Notes: generated by a model not told the origin, from the sequence alone. A stretch of DNA of 64,000 nt from Marinobacter sp. F4216 (GCF_019931195.1 NZ_JAIOUO010000009.1:62001-126000); one strand, 5' to 3'; shown: positions 7,717-17,496, numbered from the stretch's first letter. Numbers and translations: made by a program.

Positions 7717-10506
7717 GTGAAGGCCGCGCTTCCACTTTTGTTGCTTTGTCTGTTGTCTCTGGCCAGCGCATCGTTGCGGGCGGATCCTCCGCAGCAGTCC
7801 CCTGCGCCGGTGCTTGGCAGCGACGATCTGGACTGGCTGGATACGAAGGAAACTTTTCGGATTGGCATCCGGGAGCCGCGGGTCCCGCTGATGTTTGATA
7901 TCGGCGATGGCACCATGGCCGGTATCTTCGTCGATTACCTGGACCGGCTTTCGGAAAAGCTGGATAAGCCGGTAGAGGCCGTCGTTGTCGGAGGCACAGG
8001 TGGTGTTGAGGTCCCGTCGGTCGACGCTCTGTTAACCGCCCGCCTGCCCGATACGCCGGTGCCCCCAGGCCAGAAGGTCACCGAACCCCTGATGTCACTG
8101 ACCTACGGCCTGTTCATCGGTGCCGGAGACCTGGCCATCCGTGGTCTTGAGGATCTGGAGAACACCCGGATCGCGATCATCGAGACGGACCCGAACCAGT
8201 TCCCCATGCTGGACCCGGTGCAGAACTTCACGCCGGTGGAGGTGAAAAACCTGAGCGAGGCGGTCAGCAGTGTGCTCTCTGGCCGGGCTGACGCGTTTCT
8301 CGGACCGGTGCTGGTGGTGTCGGAGTATCTCCAGTCGGCGATGATCGATGGAATCGGCTTGTCGGAATTGCTGGATGAGCGCACTGCAGATGTGGTGCTG
8401 CAGGTGGATGCCGACAAGGATCAGCTGTTCCGGGTGCTGGAACAGGCCGTTCTGGCCATCAATCATTACGAGCACCGCGCCATCCGGCATTCCTGGCTAC
8501 AGACCGATGTGCCCGCCCTGGAGCGGAACGGTTTTGAGCTGTCTGGCGCCGACCAGGACTGGTTAAAACGCAATGAGGATCTTCGGGTGGCATTCCGATC
8601 CGATTGGCCACCCTTCGAATTCGCCCAGGATGGTCGTCCGGGAGGCCTCGTGGCCGACCTGATGACCCGGCTGGAAAGCAAACTCAACCTGCGCTTTGAG
8701 CGGACCCTGGTATCGGATCGGATGACCGCAGAGGAGCAGTTGCGGGATGGTACGGTGGATATTCTCCCCGGACTGGCTCGAACGCCTCGCAACGAACAGG
8801 ATTTTCTGTTCACCCGGGCTTATCTGACGGTCCCCATTGCCCTCGCGATACGGGACGAGGGGCGGTTTATTGGTGACTTACGGGAGATTCAGGGGGAACG
8901 TGTTGGTGTGGTTAATCGCCACGCGGCACACGATTACCTGCTGATCAACCATCCGGAACTGAACCTGTTCCCGGTCAGCACGGTGGAAGAGGGGCTTCTG
9001 GCTCTCTCCAATGGCGACCTGGATGTGATGGTGACGCACATTCCGGCGGTCAGTTACACCGTCGCGAGGCTCGGCCTGGCGAATCTCAGGATCACCAGTA
9101 TCACTCCTTATGCTTACGACCTGCGGTTGGCGGTTAAGGCCGACCGGCCCGATCTGCACCGAATCCTGAATCAGACGCTCAACAGCCTGGATGCCAGTGA
9201 AACCGAGGCCATCTACAACCAGTGGATCAACCTGGATATCGAGCAGGAGCCGGACTACACCGTCGTGCGGCGGGTGATTCTGATAGCCATCGTGGTGGTA
9301 CTGATCTTCCTGTACTGGAACCGCAAGCTGTCGCGGGAGGTGGATGAGCGAATCCGGTCCGAGAACGCCCTGCGCCGCAGTGAAGACGAACTCCGGGCCG
9401 CCAAACTCGAGGCTGAACGCCTGGCCCGGGAAGCTGAGGCAGCGAGTCGCGCCAAGAGTGAATTCCTGGCCAACATGTCCCACGAAATCCGCACCCCCAT
9501 GAATGCGGTGATCGGTTACAGCGACTTGCTGACCAATACCGTCAAGGATCCCCAGCAGCGCAACTACCTGGAGGCGATCCGGGCGGGCAGCCGCAGCCTG
9601 TTGATGCTGATCAACGACATCCTCGATTTGTCCCGCATCGAGGCCGGTAAACTTCGTCTCGATTATTCGGCGGTGTCCCTGCGCCGTATGCTGGATGACG
9701 TTCGGCACATTTTCGATCTGCGTGCCCGGGAACAGGAAATTTCCCTGGAAGTGAGCGTTGACTCGGCCATGCCCGCGGCGATGATGCTGGACGAAACGCG
9801 GCTGAGGCAGGTGCTGTTTAATCTGGTGGGCAATGCCATCAAGTTCACCCACGAAGGCGGTGTGACGGTTCGGGCAACAGCAACGCCCCTGGAGCCAGCC
9901 GGGGAAGAGGAGAACCATGACTCCCCCACGCCCGATATTCAGCGGTATCGTCTGGTGATTACCGTAAAAGATACCGGCATCGGCGTGCCTGAAGACCAGA
10001 GGGAACGCATTTTTGAAGCCTTTGAACAACGCGAAGGCCAGAACACACGCCGCTATGGAGGTACAGGCCTTGGGCTGGCCATCAGCCGAAAACTGGTGCG
10101 TATGATGGGGGGCGAGCTGGAAGTTGAGAGCGAAGCCAACGTCGGCTCTGTGTTTACTGTGGTGTTGCCAGAGGTCGCCGCGACCGGTGAAATAGTCGAA
10201 GATCCGGGTAAGCCGAAAGAAGCGGAGACTCTGCTCGCCCAGGAGCTGAGTATTCAGGAACGTGGCTGGTTGCGTGAACAGTTGGCCAAGGACTTCGGCG
10301 ATGAGTGGCAGGATGTCAGGGAGAGCGGAGACCCGGAGGCTATGAAAGACTTTGCGCGGCGGGTGCTGGCCTGGGGGCAGCGTTTCCGGTCACCGTCGGT
10401 GACCCAGTACGGGGAAAAGCTGCTGGCCGATGTGGAGGCGTTCAACCTGGATGCGGTCAACGGTGCGCTGGATGTGTTCCCGAGATTGCTGGGACGAGAG
10501 AACTAG
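7717..10506 (+). CDS. BvgS-like sensor histidine kinase with two periplasmic binding domains
   Basis: A 929-residue inner-membrane kinase. After a signal peptide (cleavage near ASLRA) come two tandem SBP_bac_3 (venus-flytrap) domains, one transmembrane helix at ~517-536 ([15 protein letters not shown]), a short coiled coil, HisKA with the phospho-acceptor His589 in NMSHEIRTP, and an ATPase domain ([14 protein letters not shown] near 703, DTGIGVP near 752, GGTGLGL). It ends in a ~90-residue helical tail. Unlike BvgS it has no receiver or Hpt domain, and no response regulator gene lies nearby. The GTG start has AAGGA 6 bases upstream. The ligand is unknown; small amino acids or organic acids are typical of such domains. 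Confidence 0.85.
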   Translation: MKAALPLLLLCLLSLASASLRADPPQQSPAPVLGSDDLDWLDTKETFRIGIREPRVPLMFDIGDGTMAGIFVDYLDRLSEKLDKPVEAVVVGGTGGVEVPSVDALLTARLPDTPVPPGQKVTEPLMSLTYGLFIGAGDLAIRGLEDLENTRIAIIETDPNQFPMLDPVQNFTPVEVKNLSEAVSSVLSGRADAFLGPVLVVSEYLQSAMIDGIGLSELLDERTADVVLQVDADKDQLFRVLEQAVLAINHYEHRAIRHSWLQTDVPALERNGFELSGADQDWLKRNEDLRVAFRSDWPPFEFAQDGRPGGLVADLMTRLESKLNLRFERTLVSDRMTAEEQLRDGTVDILPGLARTPRNEQDFLFTRAYLTVPIALAIRDEGRFIGDLREIQGERVGVVNRHAAHDYLLINHPELNLFPVSTVEEGLLALSNGDLDVMVTHIPAVSYTVARLGLANLRITSITPYAYDLRLAVKADRPDLHRILNQTLNSLDASETEAIYNQWINLDIEQEPDYTVVRRVILIAIVVVLIFLYWNRKLSREVDERIRSENALRRSEDELRAAKLEAERLAREAEAASRAKSEFLANMSHEIRTPMNAVIGYSDLLTNTVKDPQQRNYLEAIRAGSRSLLMLINDILDLSRIEAGKLRLDYSAVSLRRMLDDVRHIFDLRAREQEISLEVSVDSAMPAAMMLDETRLRQVLFNLVGNAIKFTHEGGVTVRATATPLEPAGEEENHDSPTPDIQRYRLVITVKDTGIGVPEDQRERIFEAFEQREGQNTRRYGGTGLGLAISRKLVRMMGGELEVESEANVGSVFTVVLPEVAATGEIVEDPGKPKEAETLLAQELSIQERGWLREQLAKDFGDEWQDVRESGDPEAMKDFARRVLAWGQRFRSPSVTQYGEKLLADVEAFNLDAVNGALDVFPRLLGREN

Positions 10507-10515
10507 AGGCGAAGC

Positions 10516-10881
10516 TTACAGGCAATCAAACTGGGAACGGCGGTCAAAGGCAACCGAGACCATGTCGTACCCGGAATCAGACAGCTCACGAATCAGGTCC
10601 CGATCCTTCAGCAGGGTCATGCAGACCTTGTGAACGCTGGCCTGAAGCTGCTCCATAGGTGGTTGCGTTGCCTGCAGGCGAAAGTCGACAATCAGGTATT
10701 TGCGCTCAATGTCGGCCGAGACCGGAATGTCCTGCCGCTCCACGCTTTCGTAACCGATGTAGGTCGCTTCGTCCCGGGCAAACACCTGGCTCATCAGCAG
10801 GTCAAGATTCTCGGCCTGCGCTGGAAGGGCAGGCAGCAGAAGGGCTGAGGCCAGTAGGCTGTGGATGAATGACGTTTTCAT
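10516..10881 (-). CDS. Periplasmic protein of unknown function
   Basis: A 121-residue protein with a clear Sec signal peptide (MKTSFIHSLLASALLLPALPAQA, cleavage after AQA). The mature ~98 residues are a soluble alpha/beta-looking domain with two cysteines (KVCMTL and the C-terminal QFDCL) that could form a disulfide. I recognise no family. It converges on the sensor kinase gene, 9 bases from its stop, so a functional link is only positional. The upstream region (10882-11044) is unusually AT-rich. Confidence 0.65.
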   Translation of the reverse strand: MKTSFIHSLLASALLLPALPAQAENLDLLMSQVFARDEATYIGYESVERQDIPVSADIERKYLIVDFRLQATQPPMEQLQASVHKVCMTLLKDRDLIRELSDSGYDMVSVAFDRRSQFDCL

Positions 10882-11104
10882 GGTTGGTTACCTGGTGACT
10901 TTTTTGTCATGTGTAACAAAGTGTAAGTGCTTGTCGCGGTCCATTTTTGCAGACCGGTTGGCATTTTAAAGAATTCGGACGAAAATTTTTTCAATTTTTT
11001 GCGGTTGTCAGCACCTCGGGGGTTATCTGCCGGCGGCGCTGCTCATGAAGTTTTCAACTATTCTTAACAACAACAGCAGTACAGACGTTATAAGAGGTAG
11101 TGGC

Positions 11105-11707
11105 ATGTTTCAGCTTGTCTTCAAAGGGGAGTGCGTTCCGGGTACCGATACCCAGACTGCGCGAAACAATGCACGGGCCCTGTTCAAGGCCAGTGTCGAG
11201 CAGGTCGACCGGATGTTCAGTGGTCAACCCGTGGTGATCCGTAACAAGCTGGAAGAGGCGCAAGCCGAAAAATACCGCGCCGTACTGGGCAAACACGGCA
11301 TGGTGGCTTATGTGCAGCCCATGCCGGGCACGACTCCGGTATCCGAATCAGCTCCCAGGCCACAAGCGGCGGCTCCCGCTCAACCTGCGCGGGAGACTGA
11401 GCCAGCAGCCCGGCCGACGAGCTCCGCAGCGGGCAGGGTGCCCGACACCGAACCGGGGGATCGGCTGCCGGTGGCGGGTGAAAAAGTGGATGACATACTG
11501 AGCGGCTCGGGGTTGGGCCTGGATCCGGCAGGCGTGAGACTGGTTGAGACTCAGGACGTCGAGGCACCTGAATTTGAGCATCTGGATGAGTGGTCATTGG
11601 CCCCGACCGGTAGTGATATCGGAATAAAGGAAGACCTTCCGCCGCCAATGGTTCCCGATGTGTCCCACCTGTCCCTGGCTCATGAGGAGACTGGCGGCAA
11701 GTCTTAG
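11105..11707 (+). CDS. Hypothetical protein with N-terminal LFSG-type domain
   Basis: A 200-residue cytoplasmic protein. The first ~70 residues (MFQLVFKGECVPGTD, then ARALFK, DRMFSGQPVVIRNKL, EKYRAVLGKHG) match a small domain I know from many proteobacterial proteins, often fused to membrane or zinc-ribbon domains, with no defined function. The rest is low-complexity, rich in Pro, Ala and Glu, then an acidic tail. The start at 11105 has AGAGG about 7 bases upstream; the frame is open back to 11045 but that extension is not domain-like. It lies 35 bases before the PlpD-type gene and is probably co-transcribed. Confidence 0.6.
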   Translation: MFQLVFKGECVPGTDTQTARNNARALFKASVEQVDRMFSGQPVVIRNKLEEAQAEKYRAVLGKHGMVAYVQPMPGTTPVSESAPRPQAAAPAQPARETEPAARPTSSAAGRVPDTEPGDRLPVAGEKVDDILSGSGLGLDPAGVRLVETQDVEAPEFEHLDEWSLAPTGSDIGIKEDLPPPMVPDVSHLSLAHEETGGKS

Positions 11708-11742
11708 CGCCCACTCCCTGGCCGAGCGAAGAAAGGAATCTC

Positions 11743-13953
11743 ATGCCAGTAAAACGCATTCTTTTTTGGATATTCCTCACGGGCGCATGGTTGGCGCCCG
11801 TTCTTTCTGCAGCAGAGCGGCCCAAGGTTGGCCTTGTGCTCAGCGGCGGTGGCGCCAAGGGCATGGCCCACGTCGGTGTGCTCAGGGTGCTCGAAGAGAT
11901 GAACATCCCCGTCGATGTGGTGGTCGGCACCAGCGCGGGTGCCGCCGTAGGCGCCCTGTATGCGTCGGGCATGTCGGTCAAGGAAATCGAGACCCGCTTT
12001 CTCAAGCTGGATTGGGTTTCCAGTTTCAAAGACGACCCGGGCCGGATTTACAAACCTGTGCGCCGAAAAATGGAAGAAGTGCGCCTGCCGTTGATGCCGG
12101 GTATCGGGGTGGCTGCTGATGGTTTCCGGGTTGGCGGGGGCATCGTCGCTGGCCAGAACCTCGGGTTTATCCTCAACGAACTGACCCGCGATGATGCTCT
12201 GGTGGAAGATTTTGATCTTCTTGCTATTCCCTACCGCGCCGTTGCCACCGATCTGGAGACCGGAGAGCAGGTTGTCATGGGTAAGGGCAACCTGGCCGAA
12301 GCCGTTCGGGCCAGTATGAGTATTCCCGGGGTTTACGCGCCCGTGCGCCGGGATGGCCGTTTACTGGTGGACGGCGGTGTGGCGAACAATCTCCCGATCA
12401 GCGTTGCCCAGGACCTGGGAGCCGAGATCATCATCGCGGTGGACATTAGTGATGCGCTGATGGGGCGGGATGAGCTCACCGGCGCATTCTCGGTGGTTGG
12501 GCAGCTCACCACCATGATGACCCGCAGCAATACCGACGAGCAGCTAACCTTTCTGGGCGAAAGGGATGTGCTGATTCAGCCCGACCTTGAGGGTTACACC
12601 TCCGCCGATTTCTATGATGGTCTGGTTTTGTTCGAGCTGGGGGCCAGCGCTGCCCGGGAGCATGCGGTTGAGCTGCGGCCTCTGTCGGTATCAAAGAGAC
12701 AGTGGTCGGAGTACCAGGAGCGTCGTGACTCCGGGAGTTTTCGGGTGGGGCGGGTCGCCAGTATCAATATCATTCATGGCAATGCTTTGGCGTCGAAGTT
12801 TATTCGGGAGCGGATCCGTCAGCAGGAAGGTATGCCGTTGCAGGTGGGGCTTCTTGAAGAGGATCTGAAGCGGATTTACGGCCTCGGATATTACGAAACC
12901 GTGTCCTACTCGGTGTCGCCGTCCCCGGATGGCAATGTTCTGAATATCCTGATTCAGGAGAAAAGCTGGGGCCCCAATTACCTGTCGTTTGGACTTGGGT
13001 ATGAGGACAGTGTGGACGGCGATACCCGTTTCAATCTGGCCGGTGGCCTGACCTTGACCGAGTTAAACGATCTTGGGGCGGAATGGGCGACCGGTCTGCA
13101 GGTGGGCACGGAACCCTGGATCCGGTCCCAGTGGTATCAGCCACTGAACTACGGCTACGAGCGCTTCCTGGTGGTTGGCGGTGAGTACGACCGGGACATC
13201 TTTGGCGTCTACGACGGTGGCAGTGATCCGGTAGCCGAGCTGGAGGTGAATTACCGGCTGGTGGATGTGGCTCTGGGTATGGAATTTGGCTCCGAGCACG
13301 AAGTCCGGTTGAAGTATTTTCGCGGCGACGCCTCCATTGAAAATGTGGTTGGCCAGGTAGCGATCGAAGACGATGACATCCAGCAAGGTGGTATCAGCCT
13401 GCAGTGGGTGCACGATTCCCTGGATGATTCCTTTTATCCGTATTCCGGAGCCTTCGCCGGCCTGCGGGGGCGAATGGACCGAGACGGTCTGGGCTCTGAG
13501 CGCAGCTTCGATGCCATCAGTGGGATTGGTTTGGGCACGGATACCTGGCAGGGCTTCAACCTGACCGGGTTGTTCTATGGTGAGATCGTCACCCGGGGGG
13601 AACCGGGCATCGAAAATGCCGCCCGGCTGGGTGGCTTCCGGCGGCTGTCGGCGTTGGGGCCTGGCCAGATCTCGGGTGACAACGCCTTGATGGCCGCCAT
13701 GTTCGGACGTAAAAACTTTGGTGGCCCGGTGGTGCCGGTTTTTGCCGGTGCAGGCTTTGAAGTGGGTAATGCCTGGGAATCACTGAGCGACGCAAGCTGG
13801 GGCAATTCGGTGCGTTCCTGGAGCCTGTTTGCCGGCGTGGACACCTTCCTGGGGCCGGTTCAGGTGGCGGCCGCATACAGCAACCTCGACACCTGGAGTG
13901 TCTATCTCAATATCGGCTATTCGTTTACCGAGCTGTTCTACGATTCGCCCTGA
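11743..13953 (+). CDS. PlpD-type patatin phospholipase fused to an Omp85 barrel
   Basis: A 736-residue outer-membrane protein. After a signal peptide (cleavage near LSAAE), a patatin lipase domain follows with the oxyanion loop SGGGAKG (~34-40), nucleophile Ser64 in GTSAG, and the catalytic Asp in VDGGVANN (~210). A single POTRA-like segment (~340-410) leads to a 16-strand-type barrel ending in the strand YSFTELFYDSP. This is the type Vd autotransporter architecture of Pseudomonas PlpD, a secreted phospholipase A1. No cleavage site between lipase and barrel can be assigned by eye. GGAATCTC precedes the ATG. Confidence 0.88.
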   Translation: MPVKRILFWIFLTGAWLAPVLSAAERPKVGLVLSGGGAKGMAHVGVLRVLEEMNIPVDVVVGTSAGAAVGALYASGMSVKEIETRFLKLDWVSSFKDDPGRIYKPVRRKMEEVRLPLMPGIGVAADGFRVGGGIVAGQNLGFILNELTRDDALVEDFDLLAIPYRAVATDLETGEQVVMGKGNLAEAVRASMSIPGVYAPVRRDGRLLVDGGVANNLPISVAQDLGAEIIIAVDISDALMGRDELTGAFSVVGQLTTMMTRSNTDEQLTFLGERDVLIQPDLEGYTSADFYDGLVLFELGASAAREHAVELRPLSVSKRQWSEYQERRDSGSFRVGRVASINIIHGNALASKFIRERIRQQEGMPLQVGLLEEDLKRIYGLGYYETVSYSVSPSPDGNVLNILIQEKSWGPNYLSFGLGYEDSVDGDTRFNLAGGLTLTELNDLGAEWATGLQVGTEPWIRSQWYQPLNYGYERFLVVGGEYDRDIFGVYDGGSDPVAELEVNYRLVDVALGMEFGSEHEVRLKYFRGDASIENVVGQVAIEDDDIQQGGISLQWVHDSLDDSFYPYSGAFAGLRGRMDRDGLGSERSFDAISGIGLGTDTWQGFNLTGLFYGEIVTRGEPGIENAARLGGFRRLSALGPGQISGDNALMAAMFGRKNFGGPVVPVFAGAGFEVGNAWESLSDASWGNSVRSWSLFAGVDTFLGPVQVAAAYSNLDTWSVYLNIGYSFTELFYDSP

Positions 13954-14631
13954 TCAGGCGCCCTTGCGGTCACTACTGCGAAGGGCTTCCAGCACCTGCT
14001 GGCACTGCTGCAGGGCGTAGCGGCTAAGAATATCGTCCAGGCGTCGTTCGTCCCGGTCCCGGATGGCCTGAATGGACTCGCGCATGTGTTCCAGGTTGTC
14101 CTCCAAAACATGCTTGCCGCCTTGCTGGAAGGCAACGAAGGCACATCGCCTGGCAGACGGCCAGAGATCCTCGATGGCCGCCACGATAAAGTAATTATCG
14201 GCGTATGCCAGCGACGCCTTGGTGTATTCAATGCCCAGGTTCAGAAACGCCATCAGGTCACTGCGGTCATAGCAGTCCTGCATTTGAGCGTGCAGTGATT
14301 CCAGCCGTTCCATGTCTTCCGGTTGCCTGTTCCGGGTGAGCTTCTTGCCCGTGTGGGTCAGGTAGAGTTGCAGGGTTTCGTACAGGCTGCGGACAAAAAA
14401 CTCATCCAGCGGGGTCACGAAGGCGCCCTTGCGGGGCACGTTCCTGACCAGGTGACGCTTCTCCAGCAGCAGCAGGCCCTCGCGGATGGATCCGTGGCTG
14501 ACGTCCATTTCCTTGGCCATGGCTGCCTCGTAAATCCGCTCGCCGGAGTGAAGCTGTCCGAAGGCAATGAGGTTCTCGATATGGCGGGCGACCTGCTCGG
14601 TCAGGGTTTCTCTGGGCTTGAACGCATTCAT
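13954..14631 (-). CDS. GntR-family transcriptional regulator with FCD domain
   Basis: A 225-residue regulator: an N-terminal winged helix (AMAKEMDVSHGSIREGLLLLEKRHLV) and a C-terminal FCD helical domain that in relatives binds a carboxylate effector through metal-binding histidines. It sits tail-to-tail with the PlpD gene, the two stop codons touching (13953/13954), and 84 bases downstream of the cls stop. There is no good Shine-Dalgarno, and a TATAAC lies about 11 bases before the ATG. A 7-bp inverted repeat at 14666-14685, just upstream, may be its own operator. The effector is unknown. Confidence 0.85.
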   Translation of the reverse strand: MNAFKPRETLTEQVARHIENLIAFGQLHSGERIYEAAMAKEMDVSHGSIREGLLLLEKRHLVRNVPRKGAFVTPLDEFFVRSLYETLQLYLTHTGKKLTRNRQPEDMERLESLHAQMQDCYDRSDLMAFLNLGIEYTKASLAYADNYFIVAAIEDLWPSARRCAFVAFQQGGKHVLEDNLEHMRESIQAIRDRDERRLDDILSRYALQQCQQVLEALRSSDRKGA

Positions 14632-14665
14632 ATTGTTATATCGCTACTGCACCACTGTTTTGTTA

Positions 14666-14685
14666 CGGAATACTCGCATATTCCG
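14666..14685. promoter_or_regulatory. Candidate GntR operator (7-bp inverted repeat)
   Basis: CGGAATA and TATTCCG form a perfect 7-bp inverted repeat with a 6-base spacer, 35 bases upstream of the GntR/FCD start. The size fits a dimeric winged-helix regulator, and such regulators often control themselves. The half-site differs from the common FadR TGGT type, so the link to this protein is inference. Confidence 0.4.
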
Positions 14686-14715
14686 AGGCAAAGAAACCAG
14701 TCGTGACGAGCAGGA

Positions 14716-16146
14716 TCAGAACAGTGGCCCGAGCAGCCTGACCGCCCGGCAGGTGAGCCGGAACAGAATCGAACGTTCCTTGTAGTCCTGCTCGGTCATT
14801 TGCCGGCAATTATCCAGGTCGTCTTGCAGCATGGCGGTCACCTCCTCGACAAAGTGTCGGGCGGTGGTGACCATGGAAATTTCAAAGTTGAGCCGCATGG
14901 ATCGATTGTCCAGGTTGGCCGTTCCCACGGCGGCATAGCGATCGTCCACCAGCACCACCTTCTGGTGCATGAAGCCCGGTTGGTAGCGGTAGATCCTGAT
15001 GCCGGTTTGTGAGGCCTGGCTCAGATAGGAGTAGGCCGCCAGGCCAATGATCCGGCTGTCGGCTTTCTCCGGAATCATGATGCGTACATCCACACCCCGT
15101 AAGGCGGCCAGTTGCAGGGCATGCATGATCTGAACATCGGGGACAAAATAGGGAGAGGAAATCCACAGGCGGTGCCGGGCGTTGTTGATGCAGTTGAGGA
15201 AAAACAACGTGCAGGTTTCCCAATCATCGGCCGGGCCGGTGGGGAGGATCAGTACCTTGTCATTACCGGGAGTGGCTTCGTGGGGATCCCAGCCCAGCGT
15301 CGGCACCTCATCGCTGGCCCAGTTCCAGTCTTCCAGCCAGGCCAGTTGCAGGCCGGTCACCGCCGGGCCTTTAATCCGGCAGTGGGTATCACGCCAGGGC
15401 TCCTGGTCCATGACAGTGCCCAGGTATTCATCACCAAGGTTGATGCCGCCGACGAAGCCCACCGTCCCGTCACAAACCAGCAGCTTCCGGTGATTCCGGA
15501 AATTGATCTGAAAACGGCGCCGGCGAACATTACCATCGCCGAATGAGGCCACGTGGGCGCCGGCTTTGCTTAGCTCTTTGAGGTAGTTTTTCGGCAGCGA
15601 CACCGAGCCGATGTCGTCGTACAGAAACCAGACTTCCACACCGTCGGCCAGTTTCCGCTCAAGTATGCTTTTGATGCGCTGGCCCACTTTATCCGAGCGC
15701 ACCAGGTAGAACTCCAGCAGGATATACCGGCGGGCGTTTTCCATGGCTTCAAACAGGGCGTCGAAGGTGTCGTTACCGTCGCGCAGCAGCTGGCACTGGT
15801 TGCCTTCGGTGAAGGGTTGCCGCCCCAGGCTGCACAGCACCTGGAGTTCATCGGTAAAGTGGCTGTCGGTGGCTTCGGTAATCGACGTGGTTTGCTGCTC
15901 GAAGTAGTCCAGCAGGCTGGTGAGCGATTCATCGCCCATGCGCCGGGCTTTGACGTAGCCGCCAAATCGGTTGCGTCCGATCAGCAGGAACAGGGGGACC
16001 GTCAGGTAGGGCAGGCCAAGCAGGCCGATAATCCAGGCAATGGCGCCCTGGGCGGTGCGGTAGGTCAGCAGGATGCGGTAGATGCAGGCCAGGGCTGCCA
16101 GGTAGACAGCTGCGATGGTCGTGATGACCCACCAGGAATCGACCAT
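14716..16146 (-). CDS. cls: Cardiolipin synthase
   Basis: A 476-residue membrane-bound phospholipase D-superfamily enzyme that condenses phosphatidylglycerol units to cardiolipin. Two N-terminal transmembrane helices (VITTIAAVYLAALACIY and IAWIIGLLGLPYLTVPLFLLIG) precede two HKD motifs, NHRKLLVCDGTVGFVGG and HQKVVLVDDRYAAVGTANLD. Length and layout match ClsA-type enzymes. The ATG lies one base after the stop of the AraC gene upstream (TGACATG), so the two are almost certainly co-translated, which is unusual for cls. Confidence 0.93.
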   Translation of the reverse strand: MVDSWWVITTIAAVYLAALACIYRILLTYRTAQGAIAWIIGLLGLPYLTVPLFLLIGRNRFGGYVKARRMGDESLTSLLDYFEQQTTSITEATDSHFTDELQVLCSLGRQPFTEGNQCQLLRDGNDTFDALFEAMENARRYILLEFYLVRSDKVGQRIKSILERKLADGVEVWFLYDDIGSVSLPKNYLKELSKAGAHVASFGDGNVRRRRFQINFRNHRKLLVCDGTVGFVGGINLGDEYLGTVMDQEPWRDTHCRIKGPAVTGLQLAWLEDWNWASDEVPTLGWDPHEATPGNDKVLILPTGPADDWETCTLFFLNCINNARHRLWISSPYFVPDVQIMHALQLAALRGVDVRIMIPEKADSRIIGLAAYSYLSQASQTGIRIYRYQPGFMHQKVVLVDDRYAAVGTANLDNRSMRLNFEISMVTTARHFVEEVTAMLQDDLDNCRQMTEQDYKERSILFRLTCRAVRLLGPLF

Positions 16147-16147
16147 G

Positions 16148-17236
16148 TCAGCGTGAGCCCCGGTTGGAGCGGGGCCGCCCGGTGTTTGAGGCCTCTCGTG
16201 TCTGGTGACTGGCGCGATAGCTGGCGGGAGACTGGCCGGTCCAGCGTTTGAATGCCCGGCTGAAGGCGCTCAGTTCGGAAAATCCCAGCAGGAAGGCGAT
16301 TTCCCCGAGGGCGTAATGATCGCCAGCCACATAACGCATGGCCTTATCCTGTCGCACCTGCTCAACCAATTCGTGAAAGCTGAGGCCTTCCCGCTTGAGC
16401 CGACGGTAAAGGGTCTGACGACTCATGTGGCACTTCTTCGCCAGGGTGTCGGCGTCGATCTTGTCGGTGGACATCTGCTTCGAGATCAGGCGGCGAATCT
16501 TACGGCCGAACGAGCGACGTGATCCCAGCCGCGCCAGCAGGCCGTTGACCTGTTTGAGGACGGCCGAATACACGTAGGGGTTGCGCCTGGGAATGGGGTG
16601 GCTCAGGTGTTCACTGCTGAACGCCAGTTGGGTCGTCGGGCAGTCGAAGCTCACCGGTCCCCCCAGCAGGGCCTCGTATTCGTCGGCGTAACTGGGCTTG
16701 GGGTGGGCCAGTTCGACCCACTGGGCAGTGATGGTCTGGTGGATGAAGTGTCGGGTACGGCACAGGGCCGAGGCCAGGGTGCGATCCATATCCTGCCGGC
16801 AGTAATGGTCTGGCCAGTCCGGTTGCCAGGTCAGGATGGCCTCGTTGCCGGTTTGCTCGAAGCTCAGGGTCACCGACTCGTTGATCAGCCGGTGCAGGCG
16901 GACATACTGGGTAACGGCTTCGCCCAGGGTATCGCAATTGAAGAAGACATGGCCGACCAGCCCCATGCGCTCGGGGTCAACCAGCTGGCCGGCGTGCAGT
17001 CCCACCCCGGGATCCCCGGTGACTTGCTCGGCGTATTCCCACAGCCGGTAGTGATCTTCGGCGGGAATGCGCAGGTCAGGGGCGGACAAGTCCTGGATAG
17101 ACCGGCCAAGGATGGTCTCCACCTTTGCGGCGTCCAGAACACCCTGGCGCTCCAGGTAGTGAACCAGAGCAAGGGTGCTGGAAGCGGCAACCAGCGGTTT
17201 GTCATTGTTTTCAGCCAGGTGCGCGTTCATGGTCAT
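16148..17236 (-). CDS. AraC-family transcriptional regulator
   Basis: About 362 residues: an arabinose_bd-type N-terminal sensing domain of the OruR/ArgR-like group (GVGLHAGQLV near the middle of it) and a C-terminal double helix-turn-helix (LAKKCHMSRQTLYRRLK, then LGEIAFLLGFSELSAFSRAFKRWTG). The start is at 17236 or 17230; GTGGGG fits either, at 4 or 10 bases. Its stop is one base from cls, which it may control together with the divergent 30-codon gene at 17382. The inducer is unknown. Confidence 0.88.
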   Translation of the reverse strand: MTMNAHLAENNDKPLVAASSTLALVHYLERQGVLDAAKVETILGRSIQDLSAPDLRIPAEDHYRLWEYAEQVTGDPGVGLHAGQLVDPERMGLVGHVFFNCDTLGEAVTQYVRLHRLINESVTLSFEQTGNEAILTWQPDWPDHYCRQDMDRTLASALCRTRHFIHQTITAQWVELAHPKPSYADEYEALLGGPVSFDCPTTQLAFSSEHLSHPIPRRNPYVYSAVLKQVNGLLARLGSRRSFGRKIRRLISKQMSTDKIDADTLAKKCHMSRQTLYRRLKREGLSFHELVEQVRQDKAMRYVAGDHYALGEIAFLLGFSELSAFSRAFKRWTGQSPASYRASHQTREASNTGRPRSNRGSR

Positions 17237-17381
17237 GTATCCCCACGTTAACAGTCTGCCCCGCAGATTGGTACAAAATGTCAAATAGTTGGGACAGCCT
17301 GTCAACGGTTTGTCATGCCTCTAACGATAGCATTATGGGTATCAGGTTGAAGCAATGGACAAGCCGTAGCAGGAGGTCACA

Positions 17382-17474
17382 ATGGAACAGGAAATTTTTG
17401 TACCGCACACCCAGTCAGAACGTGAAAACGTCATGGCGCTGGCCGAGTACCTGAACAGCATCTTCTACTGCTGA
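17382..17474 (+). CDS. 30-residue small protein of unknown function
   Basis: A 30-codon ORF starting MEQEIFVPHTQSE and ending NSIFYC. It carries a perfect AGGAGG (17371-17376) 5 bases before its ATG, stronger than most genes in this window, and a strong intrinsic terminator begins 23 bases after its stop. This is the anatomy of a dedicated, well-translated mini-gene. The peptide is acidic at the start and amphipathic at the end, with one Cys as the last residue and no signal peptide. I know no relative. It is divergent from the AraC-cls pair. A leader peptide for the esterase downstream is possible but no alternative hairpin is evident. Confidence 0.6.
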   Translation: MEQEIFVPHTQSERENVMALAEYLNSIFYC

Positions 17475-17496
17475 TCGCTCGAATCAGGCACCGATC

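Noticed and set aside
10882..11104. The AT-rich stretch as a horizontally acquired element or attachment site
   Set aside because: Only ~160 bases are AT-rich, with no repeats, integrase or tRNA; an ordinary promoter region explains it.
17382..17474. The 30-codon gene as a pqqA-type precursor peptide
   Set aside because: No E-x3-Y motif of PqqA and no pqq genes nearby.
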